Assembly (NCBI GenBank): GCA_946122785.1
Contig: CAMGYJ010000008.1
Span: forward strand, 17,571,475-17,635,474
Source: Linum tenue
Taxonomy: Eukaryota > Streptophyta > Magnoliopsida > Malpighiales > Linaceae
Length of the DNA stretch: 64,000 nucleotides
Reading direction: 5' to 3'
Shown here: piece by piece, positions 22,303 through 34,500 of the stretch
How the letters are laid out: every line of letters starts with the position of its first letter
Numbering within the stretch: the first letter of the stretch is position 1
Made by a program: the position numbers and the translations under genes
Notes under the pieces: model-generated
The model's database searches: none
What the model was told of the DNA's origin: nothing
The model's input: the letters and a program-made list of their open reading frames with translations, nothing else

Positions 22303-24793
22303 CTACATAGATGCCTTGACTCCGATCAAGAGCTGTCACAGAATGTCCAACTTCCTTTTGTGACCACGGCTTCATCAGCTCTTCGCACTTGGTGGAATAC
22401 TGTGAAGGACCACTTCTAATTTCTGCTCCTGTCTCCAACCTGTACTTATCGAATTTCTCCACAAATCGCCAATAGGTATGTTGCACAAGAGAAGCTATAG
22501 GAAGTGCACGAATACCTTTGAAAACACCATTGATGCTTTCTGCCATGTTGGATGTCAGCATAGACCAACGACGCCCACCATTGTAGTTATCATGTGCTAA
22601 ACTCCAACGAATCTGATGTTGATCCACCCAGTTATCACATGAAATATTTCTATCACTGGCCACCTTCTTAAATTGCTCAACTTGACGATCGAACTTCTCC
22701 AACCGTTTTTCTCCGACTAACAAAATAAACAACCATACGGGTTAGATAAATTCATGACAAAATTACATGAAAATAAATAACAAAATTAAATGAAGAAGGC
22801 TTACCGACTCGAAATAGTTGCTTATACGTAATTCTGCTTTTAGTCTTCCTTTGCAAATTGCTTGCATAGTGTCGCATGCACCACCTCCACTCCCAACCTC
22901 TTCCGATGTTATTCATGGCTTCATACAGTCCTGCATGTCTAACTGAGATGATGCATACATCATTTTGATCAGTCAAACCCTGAACGTTCCTTATGAACCA
23001 TGGCCAACTCTCAGTATTCTCGCTCTCCACTATGGCAAATGCAATTGGAAAAATCTTCTTCCGGCCATCAAATGAGCTCGCCATGAGTAGCACTCCTTTA
23101 TACTTCCCAGTAAGAAATGTTCCATCAACAACCATGACGCCTGGACAATTCTTGAATCCATCTATACAAGGTCCATAAGCCCAGAATACTCGCTAAAATA
23201 TCGAATTACCTGGTTGAGTCGAAGGAACTCTTACCCAATCAATCACCGATGTTGGCATTTTTCTCTTGACTACCCGCAAGAATGTTTGCAAAAAATCGTA
23301 GGATTCTTCCCAATTTCCATGCAACTTCTCCAATGCTCTTTGTTTCCCATACCAAGCCTTCTTGTAAGTAACTTTCATATTAAACTTACCTTTCAACTCG
23401 GCTGCACAGTTAGAACACTCAGATTTGGTTGGGCACGTACCAAATGTTTGACGGCCTCAGATATCATGTCGACATCAAGATGGCGATGATTCATTGGTTG
23501 AGTCGTACTGCTACAAGAATGCACCAACTCAGCCTTTCTCGCAGTCCATTCGCCTCCAACATCTCGACATCCAAACCGCACCATCCAAGGACAATTGTCA
23601 TCCTTGTGCCTCAAGCATCTGACCTTCCAGATTGAAGGTGACGACTCCACCACGCCATATTGAAAGTTGCGTTGTAGTGCGTGGTGTTTAATCGCCAGTG
23701 CAACTTGTTTCGAGTGAAATATCTGCCCCTTGTAGAATTTTCCTTCAAAACTATCAACAATAGAAATTGTAATTACGCCATATGAATCAACAAGTGAGTA
23801 TTCTTCGTCCTCTTCATTACCCAGCAAGTAAAAATATGGAGGATAATTAGGCTGCTCTCCTTCCCCCTCTTCCTCTTCCTCCTCCTCATCTTCCTCCTCT
23901 CCGTCATCACCGTCATCATAGTCATGATCGGATGGCAGGCTCCATGTATCATCTTCTTCCTCTCCACCCTGATTCTCACTGAGCTCAACATGTATCTCAG
24001 GACCCGAACAATAAGGATTTTGTGCCATAAAATTCCAAAGCACATTCAAGCTATCATCATCCACAATAGGCATCGCATAATGAAATAAAACACCATTTTG
24101 CCATTCTGGAAGACGGTAAGTGAAACCTGTGATCACATCACTATCTTGTACTGCTTCGTCTCTACGTCGTATTCTCGGAATTAGATTCTCAAAAAGATAA
24201 TGATATGTGACCCTGGATGGAACCGTCATCTGAAAACTACTACCACCAACGAATTTGACGCCCAAATTATCCTCTACTTTCTCCGATTTCCACCGAACGA
24301 CTAGTTCAAATCTTCTAAAATCACTAAAAAAAACAAACTCACTAATTAAAACTAAACACTATCATAATAGCATTTGAATAATATAATTACAAAAATAAAT
24401 GTGTCTCTTACCTATTAGCTATTTTTGCAGCAGCAACCAGAGCTCTCTCCTTTGTCTTGGACGATTTTTTTTGTGGTGTGAAACTGAAACGAAATTGGCT
24501 GGTTTTTATAGGGGGTGGCCAATAAGCCAGCGGTGCCACCTTAGTCTTGGGCGCCACCGCCTGGGATAATTTCCCCACCAACTCACCTTGGTCTCAGGCG
24601 GTGCCACCTGAGTCTTGGGCGTCGCCGCTGTCACTTTAAATAAAACGATCCAAAAAGTCATCCATAGCGGCAGAGCCTGAGTCTCAGGTGGTCTCACCGA
24701 TTCTTTTCTCCAAAACACAATATCTGTGTCAATACTTTTTAATCCGCCATATTGGTGGTAAATTTAAAAAAAAAAAAATTTGTGTCATTGTCC

Positions 24794-24802
24794 TGCTGAT
24801 GA
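24794..24802. repeat. Right target-site duplication of MULE-B
   Basis: TGCTGATGA, identical to 13546-13554. Confidence 0.92.
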
Positions 24803-25258
24803 CGGATGTAGAGGGAGGTTTTTTTCTGTTGGAATAAGAAGGAGAAGGAATATAAAAAAGAGAAAAATAAAAAATAAAACTTAAAGTTGTAACTTTTTCT
24901 GGTAATTTGACATTGCCAACAGGTTGTGTGAGGTGTAGTAAGTCCACCTCAGCTTGTCTTTAATATTTCTAACGACTCATATAAAATTATTAATGTTTCT
25001 AGCAAAAAATGACGAGATTTTTTCAATGCATTCTTAAATATGACTATATTATAAATGATTATATTTGTCACAAAAGTCAAAATTTTGATTGTATAGATCT
25101 ATTTATCCTTTAGTTTATCATCATTATCGTTTTTAATGTAGATCATCTTCTTTAGTTTACAAATTCCAAATTACTATGGACCTCTCGCATAACATTTTTG
25201 TGAATTTTTTTCATTTTACAATTATGTCTTATAGTACATTTTGCTAAATCATTTATAT
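24803..25258. repeat. Continuation of segment X (duplicated at 62.87-63.2 kb)
   Basis: From about 24945 on it closely matches 62890-63170. AT-rich and without a gene. It continues across the LINE to 31096-31215, so MULE-B and the LINE are two insertions into one ancestral stretch. Confidence 0.85.
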
Positions 25259-25277
25259 AACCATTTACATTATTATC
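25259..25277. repeat. Left target-site duplication of the LINE
   Basis: AACCATTTACATTATTATC recurs at 31077-31095 with one mismatch (G for A). Its length (19 bp) suits L1-type target-primed insertion. Confidence 0.88.
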
Positions 25278-25614
25278 AAAACTAAAAGAAAAATGTTTTC
25301 TCTCGTTTAGCGAGAGTTTAGGAGCGGCGGAAACCCTAGGGTTTTTCCGAGGTTTAGCGTGAGTTTTCCACTGTTTTCTTGAGTTGATTTTCGATTTCTA
25401 TAAGGAGAAGGATTCCCTGCTTTGAGATTTGGCAGTGTTTTCGCCTATTTATATTGTATCATACGTTTGCACTCCTGTGTGCAACCCAGTTCGAGAGATC
25501 TTAGAGCTTATATAACGAAAACCCTAGAGCAAGAAACCATCAGGTTCCTTAATTACAATCCGGTATAGGAGTTTTAAGCGGTGAGAAAAAAGAGATCTGT
25601 GCAGTCGTATCAGG

Positions 25615-26986
25615 ATGGCAGACGAAGCTGTGATGGATACTGCAACAAGCAAAGAGAATCAAGCAACGGTGGAGTTGGAGGAGCAGCTACACCATATCAC
25701 TTTGGAGGAGGAGGAAGAACCTCTGGAGGTAGATGATGCTGATGTCGATGTTCTTCGAATGGAGGCGGTTCACAGGATGGGTCTGATTGGACGCCTCGTA
25801 TCTGAAATAGAACCAAACATCAAGTCAATGAAAATAGCCTTGGCAAAAGCTTGGAAGCTACGTAAGGGTTTCCAAATAACTGAGCTAGGGGATATGTTGT
25901 TTGCTTTTCAATTCTTGGATATGGATGACAGGAATAAGGTCTGTTTTGGGGGACCATGGCATTATGAGAACTCCCTCATTGTGTTCAAAGTGAGCACAAC
26001 AATACAGAAGCCAAACCCAGAGGAATTACATATGATTGATTTGTGGATACGGGTGATGGGTTTCCCTGCTGAGCTGCGTACACTTAAGATGGCAGAGAAG
26101 ATTGCTTCAAGGTTTGGGGCCTAGACTGGTTTGATAATGGCTCCTCAACTATGTGGGATGACTATATGAGACTGAGGGTATACCTATCTATAAATAACCC
26201 CCTGAAGAAGAAACTAAAATTGAACATTGTAGGGAAGTTGGTGGAGTATCCTGTCAAATATGAGAAGTTACCTATGTTTTGCTATGCCTGTGGTAGAATT
26301 GGGCATCCTAAGCTAAAGTGCCAGACGGAACCGAAACCAGAGGTGGATCCCTATGGATATGACTTGCGGGTGGCAGCCCCAGGGCCGAAAAATTGGCTGT
26401 CATACACTGCTAAAAAAGAAGATGCTGAAGTGTGGGCGACCCTTAAACAAAATTTTGAATGGGAAAGTGTTGGGTAAAATTCTGACCATGACATGGTTTT
26501 TGAGCAAGAAGAAATGAGACAGCCTGAAGGGATAACGAGGCCAACGAAGAAGACAAATGGAGAAGAACAATCCCACTTGCCCCCAGAGGACGAAAAGCCA
26601 AAAGAGACTACTGGGAGAGGGTTTCCACCTCTCCAAGAAATGAAACAGCAGGAGAGGAAGGATCAACAACAGACTGGAGCCCTACAAAAGTTTGTGATGG
26701 GCAGGGTAGAAGGACATATACCTGGCAGAAATACGGGTCGAGTGTGGAGGAGGCAAGAGCAGAGCCGGGGGAAGGCAGCCACAGGGTTGCAACTACTCCA
26801 CAGAAGCGGCAGGCTACTTTAATACAAGATGGGGAACCTGCAGAAAACATGAAGGGGGATGTAAGCAAGAGAGCTAAAGTGCTCAATTTCACTGAAATTG
26901 GGAACCAATCTACTCAGACCACTAATAACAAACTGGATGGCGGTGTGGCGGAGCCTGCAAAGGAGCAGGCCCGCCCAGCTCAATGA
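25615..26986 (+). pseudogene. LINE ORF1 (DUF4283-like and zinc knuckle)
   Basis: ORF1 would bind element RNA. From ATG 25615: acidic start, then the DUF4283-type region (LAKAWKLRKGFQITELGDML, VCFGGPWHYENSLIVFK, LWIRVMGFPAELRT). A frameshift in a G-run near 26116 moves the text to the frame reading MWDDYMRLRV and the knuckle CYACGRIGHPKLKC (near 26279-26320). An in-frame TAA at 26475 is followed by more of the same frame, and a second shift near 26750-26820 leads to an end at 26986. The last stop overlaps the first ATG of ORF2 as ATGA. At least three lesions, so not functional. Confidence 0.85.
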
Positions 26987-29900
26987 GTTATCTAAGTTAC
27001 AATTGTCGAGATTTGGGGAGTCCCCTGGCAATTATAAAACTGGATCGATTGATCCAAAAAGAAAACCCCAGGGTGGTCTTTATTATGGAGACCAAAAAGC
27101 AGGAGAAAGAATGGGAAACAATTGTGCAGAAGTTCCAAGGTTACAAAGGGTTTGGAGTTGGCTCGACGAGAAGGGCGGGAGGACTGATGGTGTTATGGCA
27201 AGAGGATGTTAAACTGGAAGTGAAAGGATATGTAGAAAATTACATTGACATGAAGATTGAAGATGAGGGTAATGTATGGCGGCTAACAGGCATATATGGC
27301 TGGCCAGAGAAGAGCAGAAAACATTTGACATGGGATCTGCTAAGGCACTTAAAAAACCAAACAGACCTGCCCTGGATGTGTTGTGGAGATTTTAATCTCA
27401 TTCAACGCTATGCAGACAAGAATGGTAAACAACCCGCCAATGGATATGAGATGGATGGATTTAATAGAGCTCTGGCGGATTGCCAGCTTGAAGACCTAGG
27501 TTTCTATGGTAAACCATACACCTGGGCCAACAATCACAAGGATGACACCTTTTTAGAGGAAAGGCTTGATAGGATGGTGGCAACAGATTCATGGAGGAAA
27601 CTCTACCCTGAAGCTGGAGTTTGTCATCTCAGACGTTGTGGTTCGGATCACAATCCTATTCTACTCAAAATGAATGTGCTGGTGGAGGATGTTAAGTGGG
27701 GACATTATTTCAAATTTGAAGCTTTTTGGCAGGACTATGAGGAGTGCAAACAAGTAGTAAAGGAAGGGTGGGAAACTGGGAATATGGAATCAATAACAGG
27801 GAGGATAAAAATCTGTGAAGAACGTCTCAGGAGCTGGAGTAAACAAATATTTGGGAGCCTGAAATCAAGGAGGATCAAAACTGAGAAGGCCCTCGCAAAA
27901 ATCGATAAACTGACTAAGACCGAGGCTATTTTGGCCCAGAGAAGAGTACTTGAGAATAAGCTGGAAGATATTCTCCTACAGGAAGAGCTGATCTGGAAGC
28001 AACAATCCAGAAATGAGTGGTTAAAATTTGGGGATAAGAACACAAAGTTATTTCATCGAAGAGCCTCAGATAGAAGAGCTAAGAATATGATTAGGAAGAT
28101 TAAGGACGAGGATGGGAGGGTATGTGTTGGCCAAGATGATGTAGCTCAGTGTATAGTGCAGTTCTATAAGAAGTTGTACTCTGCTGGAGTAAGAACAGGG
28201 TCTCAGAGGGTGATTGATGTTGTACCACAGAAAGTTACTACAGCCATGAACGAGGAACTGTTACTACCACTGGCGAGAGAAGAGATATGGGCTACGTTGA
28301 AATCTATGGGGCCCTTAAAGGCTCCAGGAGCTGATGGAATGCCTGCCCTTTTCTTTCAAAAGAATTGGGACATTATGGGGGATTATATAACTGCAGAGTT
28401 GCAGGGGTATTTTGAGGAGGGAAGTTTTCCAGAGCAACTAAACCATACCCTCTTGGCCCTGATACCAAAAAAGAAAAATCCCCAAACCCCTGTGGATTTT
28501 CGCCCTATTAGCTTATGCAAAGTACTGTATAAGATTCTCTCTAAAGTACTTGCAAATAGGCTTAAAGGGGTGTTAAACAAGGTTATTGTCCCAAACCAGA
28601 GTGCATTTGTGCCTGGGAGATTGATCATGGATAATGTGATGATTGCCTTTGAGTGTTTTCACTCGATGAAGGCCAGAAGTACAAGAAATAAGGGTTTTAT
28701 GGCAGCAAAGCTTGATATAACTAAAGCCTATGATAGGGTAGAGTTGGATTTCCTGGAGGCTGTGATGTTGAAGTTGGGGTTTGACTATCGGTGGGTGCAA
28801 ATGATCATGACTTGTGTTACTACAGTGTCTTTCTCTACTTTGGTAAATGGCCATCAAACGGACACTTTTTACCCTAGTAGAGGTTTGAGACAGGGAGACC
28901 TCATTTCTCCATATCTGTTTTTGTTTGTAGTGGAAGGTCTCTCAGCTTTAATTTCTAAGGCCGAGAGGGAGAAACAAATAGAGGGGATCAGGGTGAAGAA
29001 GAATGCACCACAGATTTCTCATCTTCTATTTGCTGATGACAGTATCCTGTTCATCAGGGCTAATGAGAGGGACTGTGAAAGGGTGAGAGCTATCCTAAGT
29101 ATATATGAAGCTGAATCGGGCCAGCAAGTTAACTTACAGAAATCTGAACTCTCCTTCAGCCCTAATGTTCGACAGAGAAGGAGGAGGGAACTGGGAGTAA
29201 TTATGAATATGAGGATGTGGAACATCATCAGAAATATCTAGGGCTACCTACAGTTATAGGTCGCTCTAACAAACAAACTTTTGGTTACTTGGTGGACAGA
29301 GTGAGATCGAAGGTGAAAACTTGGAAAGAGAAGCTGCTTTCGGTGGAGGGAAAGAGGTTCTAATTAAATCTGTGGCGCAAGCCCAAGTGACATATGCAAT
29401 GTCAGTTTTTCAGATCCCTGCTAGCACCCTAAAGGAAACTAAGCAAGCTATTGCTCAGTTCTGGTGGGGACAACAACAGGATGAGGGAGAACCCATTGGT
29501 TGAACTGGAAAGAGCTCTGCAAGCCAAAGAAGTGGGGAGGAATGGGGTTTAAAAATCTACAGAGTTTTAATCTTGCTCTACTTGGAAAACATTTATGGCG
29601 CCTAATACAAAGTCCTAATACTCTGGTGGCACAGGTAATGAAGGCTAAGTACTTTGAGGATCGTGATCCTTTAGAGGCAGAAGTGGGGAGGAATCCAAAT
29701 TGGATCTGGCGTGGTTTAATGGCTGCAAAGGATTTTGTTAAAAGAGGTACAAGGTGGAGAGTGGGAAATGGCCACAAGATAGACATTTGGTTAGATAGGT
29801 GGATCCCATCAAGTGCCAATCTTAGAGTAACCTCTCCAACAACACTTTGGAGCAATACTACCTCAGTGTCTGAGCTAATTGATACTGAAACAAGGAGCTG

Positions 29901-31048
29901 GAGAACTGAGTTACTACAGGCGCATTTCAACCCCACAGATCGTCTCAACATTCTAAAAATCCCTATCCCACGACAACCTATGGAGGATAAGAGAATTTGG
30001 GCAGAGGAAAAATCGGGGGAGTACTATGTTAAGTCTGCTTATAGGCTATGGGAGGATAGGAATGTGGAAGAGGAAGGAGAAATTTACAACCGGTGAATTG
30101 GAAACGGCTCTGGAACTTGAAGATCCCTCCTAAGGTAAAAGTTTTTGCTTGGAAATGGCTGCGGAACATAATTCCTACAGGTGCTAGAATCCTAGATCGA
30201 ACGCATAAGGGTAGTGATGGATGCCCTTTTTGCAATCTCAGGGAAACACAAGAACACATTTTCAGAGAGTGTGCATGGGTTCGAAGGATCTGGAGGTATA
30301 GCCCGATGAATCCATACATAGAAAGGGGAGAAGAACTCACCTCGGAGGAGTGGTTCTGTGACCTTCAAGAGACTGAAGCCGATGAGAAATTGGGACTGTT
30401 CTTGGTTGCCCTCTGGTACATTTGGGATCAACGGAACTGCCACTTATGGAATAAAAAGAAATTAGAGGAATGGGAGATTTTACCCAGAGCAAGTGAATGG
30501 ATTGAAGATTACCTGGATAAGCAAGCTAAGTCTCTCCCGGCGGAGCGAACGACGGAGCATCGGTGGCAACCACCACGAACAAAACCGGTGAAGATTAATG
30601 TGGACGCAGCGTGTTTGGAAGGTCGGGGAACGGGATGGGGTGTGGTGTGCAGAGGCGCTGATGGAGGTTTCCGGTTTGCGGGAATCAGAAGATCAAGGAT
30701 CCAATGGAACCCAGAGGAGGCAGAAGCCATGGCTATTGTTTTCGGTTTGGAGCTGACAAGAAGGATGGGTTCGAGGAAATGGAGATAGAATCGGATTGGT
30801 TAGGGGTGATTCACCAGCTGCGCAAGGATGAAGAAAGGGAGACCGAAATTGGGCTGGTTTGTGCAGAAATCCGGGCCAAAGACCAACAACTGGGTGATGT
30901 GTCCTGGTGCTTTGTGGGCCGCAATGGAAACAAACTGGCCCATGTTTTGGCCCATACCGACTGTGCTTGGGATAGTGAGGAAGTGTGGGTTACTAACCCA
31001 CCTTATTTCCTTGTACCTCTTCTTAGAGAGGATGAAACCTTTGATTAA
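26983..31048 (+). pseudogene. LINE ORF2: endonuclease, reverse transcriptase, RNase H
   Basis: Starts MSYLSYNCRDLGSPLAIIKL, the usual N-terminus of the APE-type endonuclease (GDFNLI near 27390, SDHNPI near 27645). The reverse transcriptase spans about 28290-29150 with QSAFVPGRLIMDN, AYDRVELDFL, GLRQGDLISPYLF and the catalytic LLFADDSILF. A frameshift near 29200 ends the first frame at 29241; the text resumes through frames around 29321, 29500 (KKWGGMGFKNLQ), 30093 (zf-RVT region, CPFCNLRETQEHIFREC) and 30704-31048 (RNase H: NVDAACLEGRGTGWG then SDWLGVIHQL). At least four frame changes, so it cannot make enzyme. Confidence 0.9.
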
Positions 31049-31095
31049 TTAATTGAAAGCAGATTTCCATAAAAAAAACCATTTACATTGTTATC

Positions 31096-31516
31096 CCCAC
31101 CCACCGAGAACCACAAGCGAGCGGACCATAACTAGTATTATATTATAATACATGTCTAAAGATAGGAAAAATTGTTATTATGAATATTGAAGAAATATAA
31201 AACTTTATAATTCCTTTGACTTGGTCATGAAGAGACCGGCCACGTAGAAAAGAGCTTCTCTTTTCTCCAAAATAATTATAATAAAAAATAATGCTTCATA
31301 ATTAAATTAATAAAAATAAAAGAATTCCTTCTCCTGTTCGTAAAAAAAAAAAAAAAAAAACCTTTTCCTGTGCGTAAAAAGAATTCTCTTTGTTCATCCT
31401 AAATTTAAGTCTCTGCAATTCGGCTCACTCTTCCTATAAATAAACAGCTCCAGGCGTACAGATTCTCACATCTTCATCCATCAATCAGTAGCTCCCGCTT
31501 TCTACGGAGAAGTTAA
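31096..31516 (+). promoter_or_regulatory. Original promoter and leader of SKP1 copy a
   Basis: From about 31210 it matches 54183-54500, the region in front of SKP1 copy b, including an ATTCCTTTGACTTGGTCATG block and TATAAATA at 31435-31442. It is now cut off from the SKP1a reading frame by the hAT element starting at 31525. Confidence 0.8.
31435..31442 (+). promoter_or_regulatory. TATA box of SKP1 copy a
   Basis: TATAAATA in CTTCCTATAAATAAACAGC; copy b has the same at 54398-54405. Confidence 0.7.
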
Positions 31517-31524
31517 CCAATAGG
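31517..31524. repeat. Left target-site duplication of the hAT element
   Basis: CCAATAGG, identical to 34824-34831. Confidence 0.93.
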
Positions 31525-34500
31525 CAGAGGCGGAGGCAGCCAGTTTTGCCCCTGTCACAGGACAGGGGTCATTTTTGACATGGAAAAAAAATACCCCCAT
31601 ATATGTTCCACACAAGTATCGAACCCACAACCTTCAGTTCACACAGCGTAGCTTTACCGCTACGCTACATCCAATTGTTTGATTATTAATGGAAACAATA
31701 TAGATATATTCGTTCTTAAACGGAATCCCAATTAAACAAAAACCTAATCCCATCCCCTTACCCTCTTCGTATTTCATTTTTCATACAGCAGAAAGACAGA
31801 CGAGAGAGACAGCAGCAGTCGGCCTCTTCAGCGGCAGGGGAAAGGGGATTTTCCTCCTCTGCGACCATCACCGATCCAACCCAGCAACCCTAATCATTTC
31901 GACCTTTCTTCTTATTTTCCCCAGCAACCTCTGCGAGACTGCGACCATCACCGATCCAACCCAGCAAAAGTCATCATCCACAGGCAAGCGGCAGCGGGTG
32001 TTGGGTGGCAATCCTTCCATTCTATTTCACCATTTTGTTCTAGGTAAGCTGTGAAATTGAAACCTGAAATTATATTGTGTTGTTCACCGATGTAACTCAT
32101 GATAGTTGTGTTTGTTGATATGTAAATAGAACTGAAATTGTGTTGCTTATTGTGTGCTTATCTTGGCAAATTAGATCTTTCAAATGGAGAGGTATTACTT
32201 TCCAAAGAAGAACAAGACTTCCCCAATTACTACAGCCCAAGATTTTGAAGGAAGTGGAAGTAGACAAGCCCAAACTTTTCCTCCTTCAACGGTGGTGGTT
32301 CCTTCCGAGATTCGACAATCAAATGTATCGGTTTCGATAAATCAAACTTCACTACAAAGTAAGTCTTCATCTCAAGAAAGTGAAAGTGAGTCTTCCTTTG
32401 AATATGAAGAAAGCCGGTTTGATATGAATTCATTGAAAATGGATCCGGGATTAAGAGATAAAGTTTCTAGTTTTCATCCTGATGTGCAAGATGAAGTTAG
32501 AAGGTTTTATCTTGAAAATGGTCCGTGCCAACCTAAAGGTCATCGTTTTCCATATAGTGACTTTAGTGGGAAGAAACGCAGATTCCGTTCATCTTGGTTT
32601 CTAGAGTATAATTGGCTTGAATACAGTATTGAGAAAGATGCAGCATTTTGTCTCTACTGTTATTTGTTTGGTAAGAAAAGTGGAGCACAGGATGGTTTTG
32701 TTGGTGAAGGTTTCAGAGGATGGAATAGAAAGAAGTGTTTTGCTGATCATGTGGGCAGGCATAACAGCTTCCACAACAAAGCTAAAGGCAATGCAGACCT
32801 TTTGTTGAAGCAATCACGAGGCATTGCAGCTAGTTTATCTAAACAATCAGATCAAACCAAAACAGATTATCGAACTCGATTGATGGCTTCACTTGAGTGC
32901 ATAAAGTTTCTTATGCGGGGTGGATTAGCTTTTCGTGGGCACAATGAATCATCATCTTCAAGCAACAAAGGTAACTTTCTTGAGCTATTGGAGTTTCATG
33001 CTTGTGGTAGAGAAGAAGTAGAAAGAGTTGTTTTGAGAAATGCTCCAAAAAATCTCCAATTGACCTCCCCAGATATCCAGAAAGATCTTGTTCATGCAAT
33101 GGCTTCTGAAACAACCAAAAAAATCATTCAAGATCTAGGAGATAACTTCTTTTGCATATTAGTTGATGAGACTCGTGATGCTTCAACCAAGGAACAAATG
33201 GCCATTGTTTTACGTTATGTGAATGATCAGGGTTTGGTTATGGAGAGGTTTCTTGGTACTACTCATGTGGCAAATACCAAAGCCTTGACACTTAAGGGTG
33301 AAATTGAAACTATGCTTTCAAAACATGGATTGAGTATGTCAAGGATAAGGGGACAAGGCTACGATGGAGCTAGCAACATGAAAGGACAAATCAATGGGTT
33401 GAAGAGTTTGATCTTAGCTGAAAATTCTTCTGCTTATTACATTCATTGTTTTGCACATCAGCTTCAGTTGGCTCTTGTTGCTGTAGCTAAGAATCATCTT
33501 GAAGTTGGTGATTTTTTCAAGACTGTCAATAGTGTGATGAATCTGATTGGAGCATCTTGCAAACGATCTGAGTTTATTCGGGATGCTCAAGTTGAGAAGA
33601 TTGCTGAGGCTGTAGCTGCTAATGAACGAGAGACTGGAAGGGGATTGAATCAAGAAATGGCTCTTAAAAGACCAGGTGATACTCGTTGGGGTTCTTACTA
33701 TGGGGCGCTTATCAATTTGGATAGCATGTTTTCTGCTATTATTGATGTGTTGGATACAATTCAGAATGACCCTACTTCTGAGACAGATACAGCTATTGAT
33801 GCATGGCGTATGTCGATTACACTTCAAGATTTTAACTTTGTCTTCATTTTGAAGTTGATGATTGAAGTGTTAGCGATAACGAATGAGCTATCACTAGCAT
33901 TGCAAAGGAAAGATCAAGACATTGTAAATGCCATGAAACTTGTTCGTGTGTCAAAGACCAGATTACAAGAGATGAGAGACAATGGATGGGAGTCTTTGCT
34001 TGATGATGTAGTTTCAAGCTGCACTAAAGATTCTATTCACATTCCTATCATGCATGATGTGTATGTTCTTCCAGGACGGTCAAGGCGCAAAGCTCCGGAT
34101 ATCACAAACCTACATCACTTTCAGGTTGAACTGTTTTACACGGTTGTGGATATGCAGCTGCAAGAGTTGAATAATCGCTTTGATGAGGTGAATACCAGAT
34201 TGTTGACTTGCATGACTTGTTTTAGCCCGGAGTTTGAATTCGCTGCTTTTGACCTGGAGAAACTGATGTGTCTTACTAGATTTTATCCTGCTGAGTTTGG
34301 TTCCATCCATGATACTATTATTCGACAACAGTTTATTGGGTATCATCGTGATGTTACTGCTGATGAGAGATTTGCTAGATTAAAAGGAATTGATGAACTT
34401 TCTCGAGTAATGGTGGAGACAAAAGTGCATCAGTCATATCCGTCTGTTTATTTGCTTCTGAAGCTAGTTTTGACTCTTCCAGTTGCAACTGCAAGTGTAG

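Larger units (their letters stand above)
15306..24422 (-). pseudogene. Broken Mutator transposase gene of MULE-B
   Basis: Runs from 24422 down to 22303, then across the LTR element to 15715-15306. Recognisable are an acidic run near 23900, MuDR DNA-binding region (WKVRCLRHKDDNCPWMVRFG), the DDE core (VMVVDGTFLTGKYKG), SWIM finger (CTCGKFQGNKIPCSH) and a damaged CCHC tail. Breaks: the start codon is ATA where MULE-C has ATG; a stop and frame change near 23393; an in-frame TAA near 23194; the second catalytic Asp context reads IISVRHAG instead of IISDRHAG, with an extra codon after it; a frameshift near 15418; and the retrotransposon. Clearly dead. Confidence 0.88.
13555..24793. mobile_element. 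MULE-B: Mutator element with transposase and PMD genes, nested
   Basis: Ends GGGGAATCACACAAAT on the left and, inverted, GGACAATGACACAAAT on the right, with the exact 9-bp target duplication TGCTGATGA outside. It carries a PMD-gene fragment on the plus strand and a transposase gene on the minus strand, convergent. Relative to MULE-C it has lost about 2.4 kb at 15303-15306, removing most of the PMD gene and the transposase tail. A hAT MITE (13804-14297) and an LTR retrotransposon (15721-22297) inserted later. Without them it is about 4.2 kb. Confidence 0.9.
25278..31076 (+). mobile_element. Full-length but decayed L1-type LINE
   Basis: 5.8 kb flanked by a 19-bp target duplication and ending in a short A-tract (31071-31078). 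Carries ORF1 with a DUF4283-like domain and CCHC knuckle, then ORF2 with endonuclease, reverse transcriptase and RNase H. Several frameshifts and a stop make it inactive. The one mismatch in 19 bp between target copies suggests moderate age. Confidence 0.93.

Noticed and set aside
22298..24422. Independent short genes at 22.3-24.3 kb (minus)
   Set aside because: They are consecutive pieces of one broken MULE-B transposase, as shown by MULE-C on the other strand at 47.8-49.9 kb.
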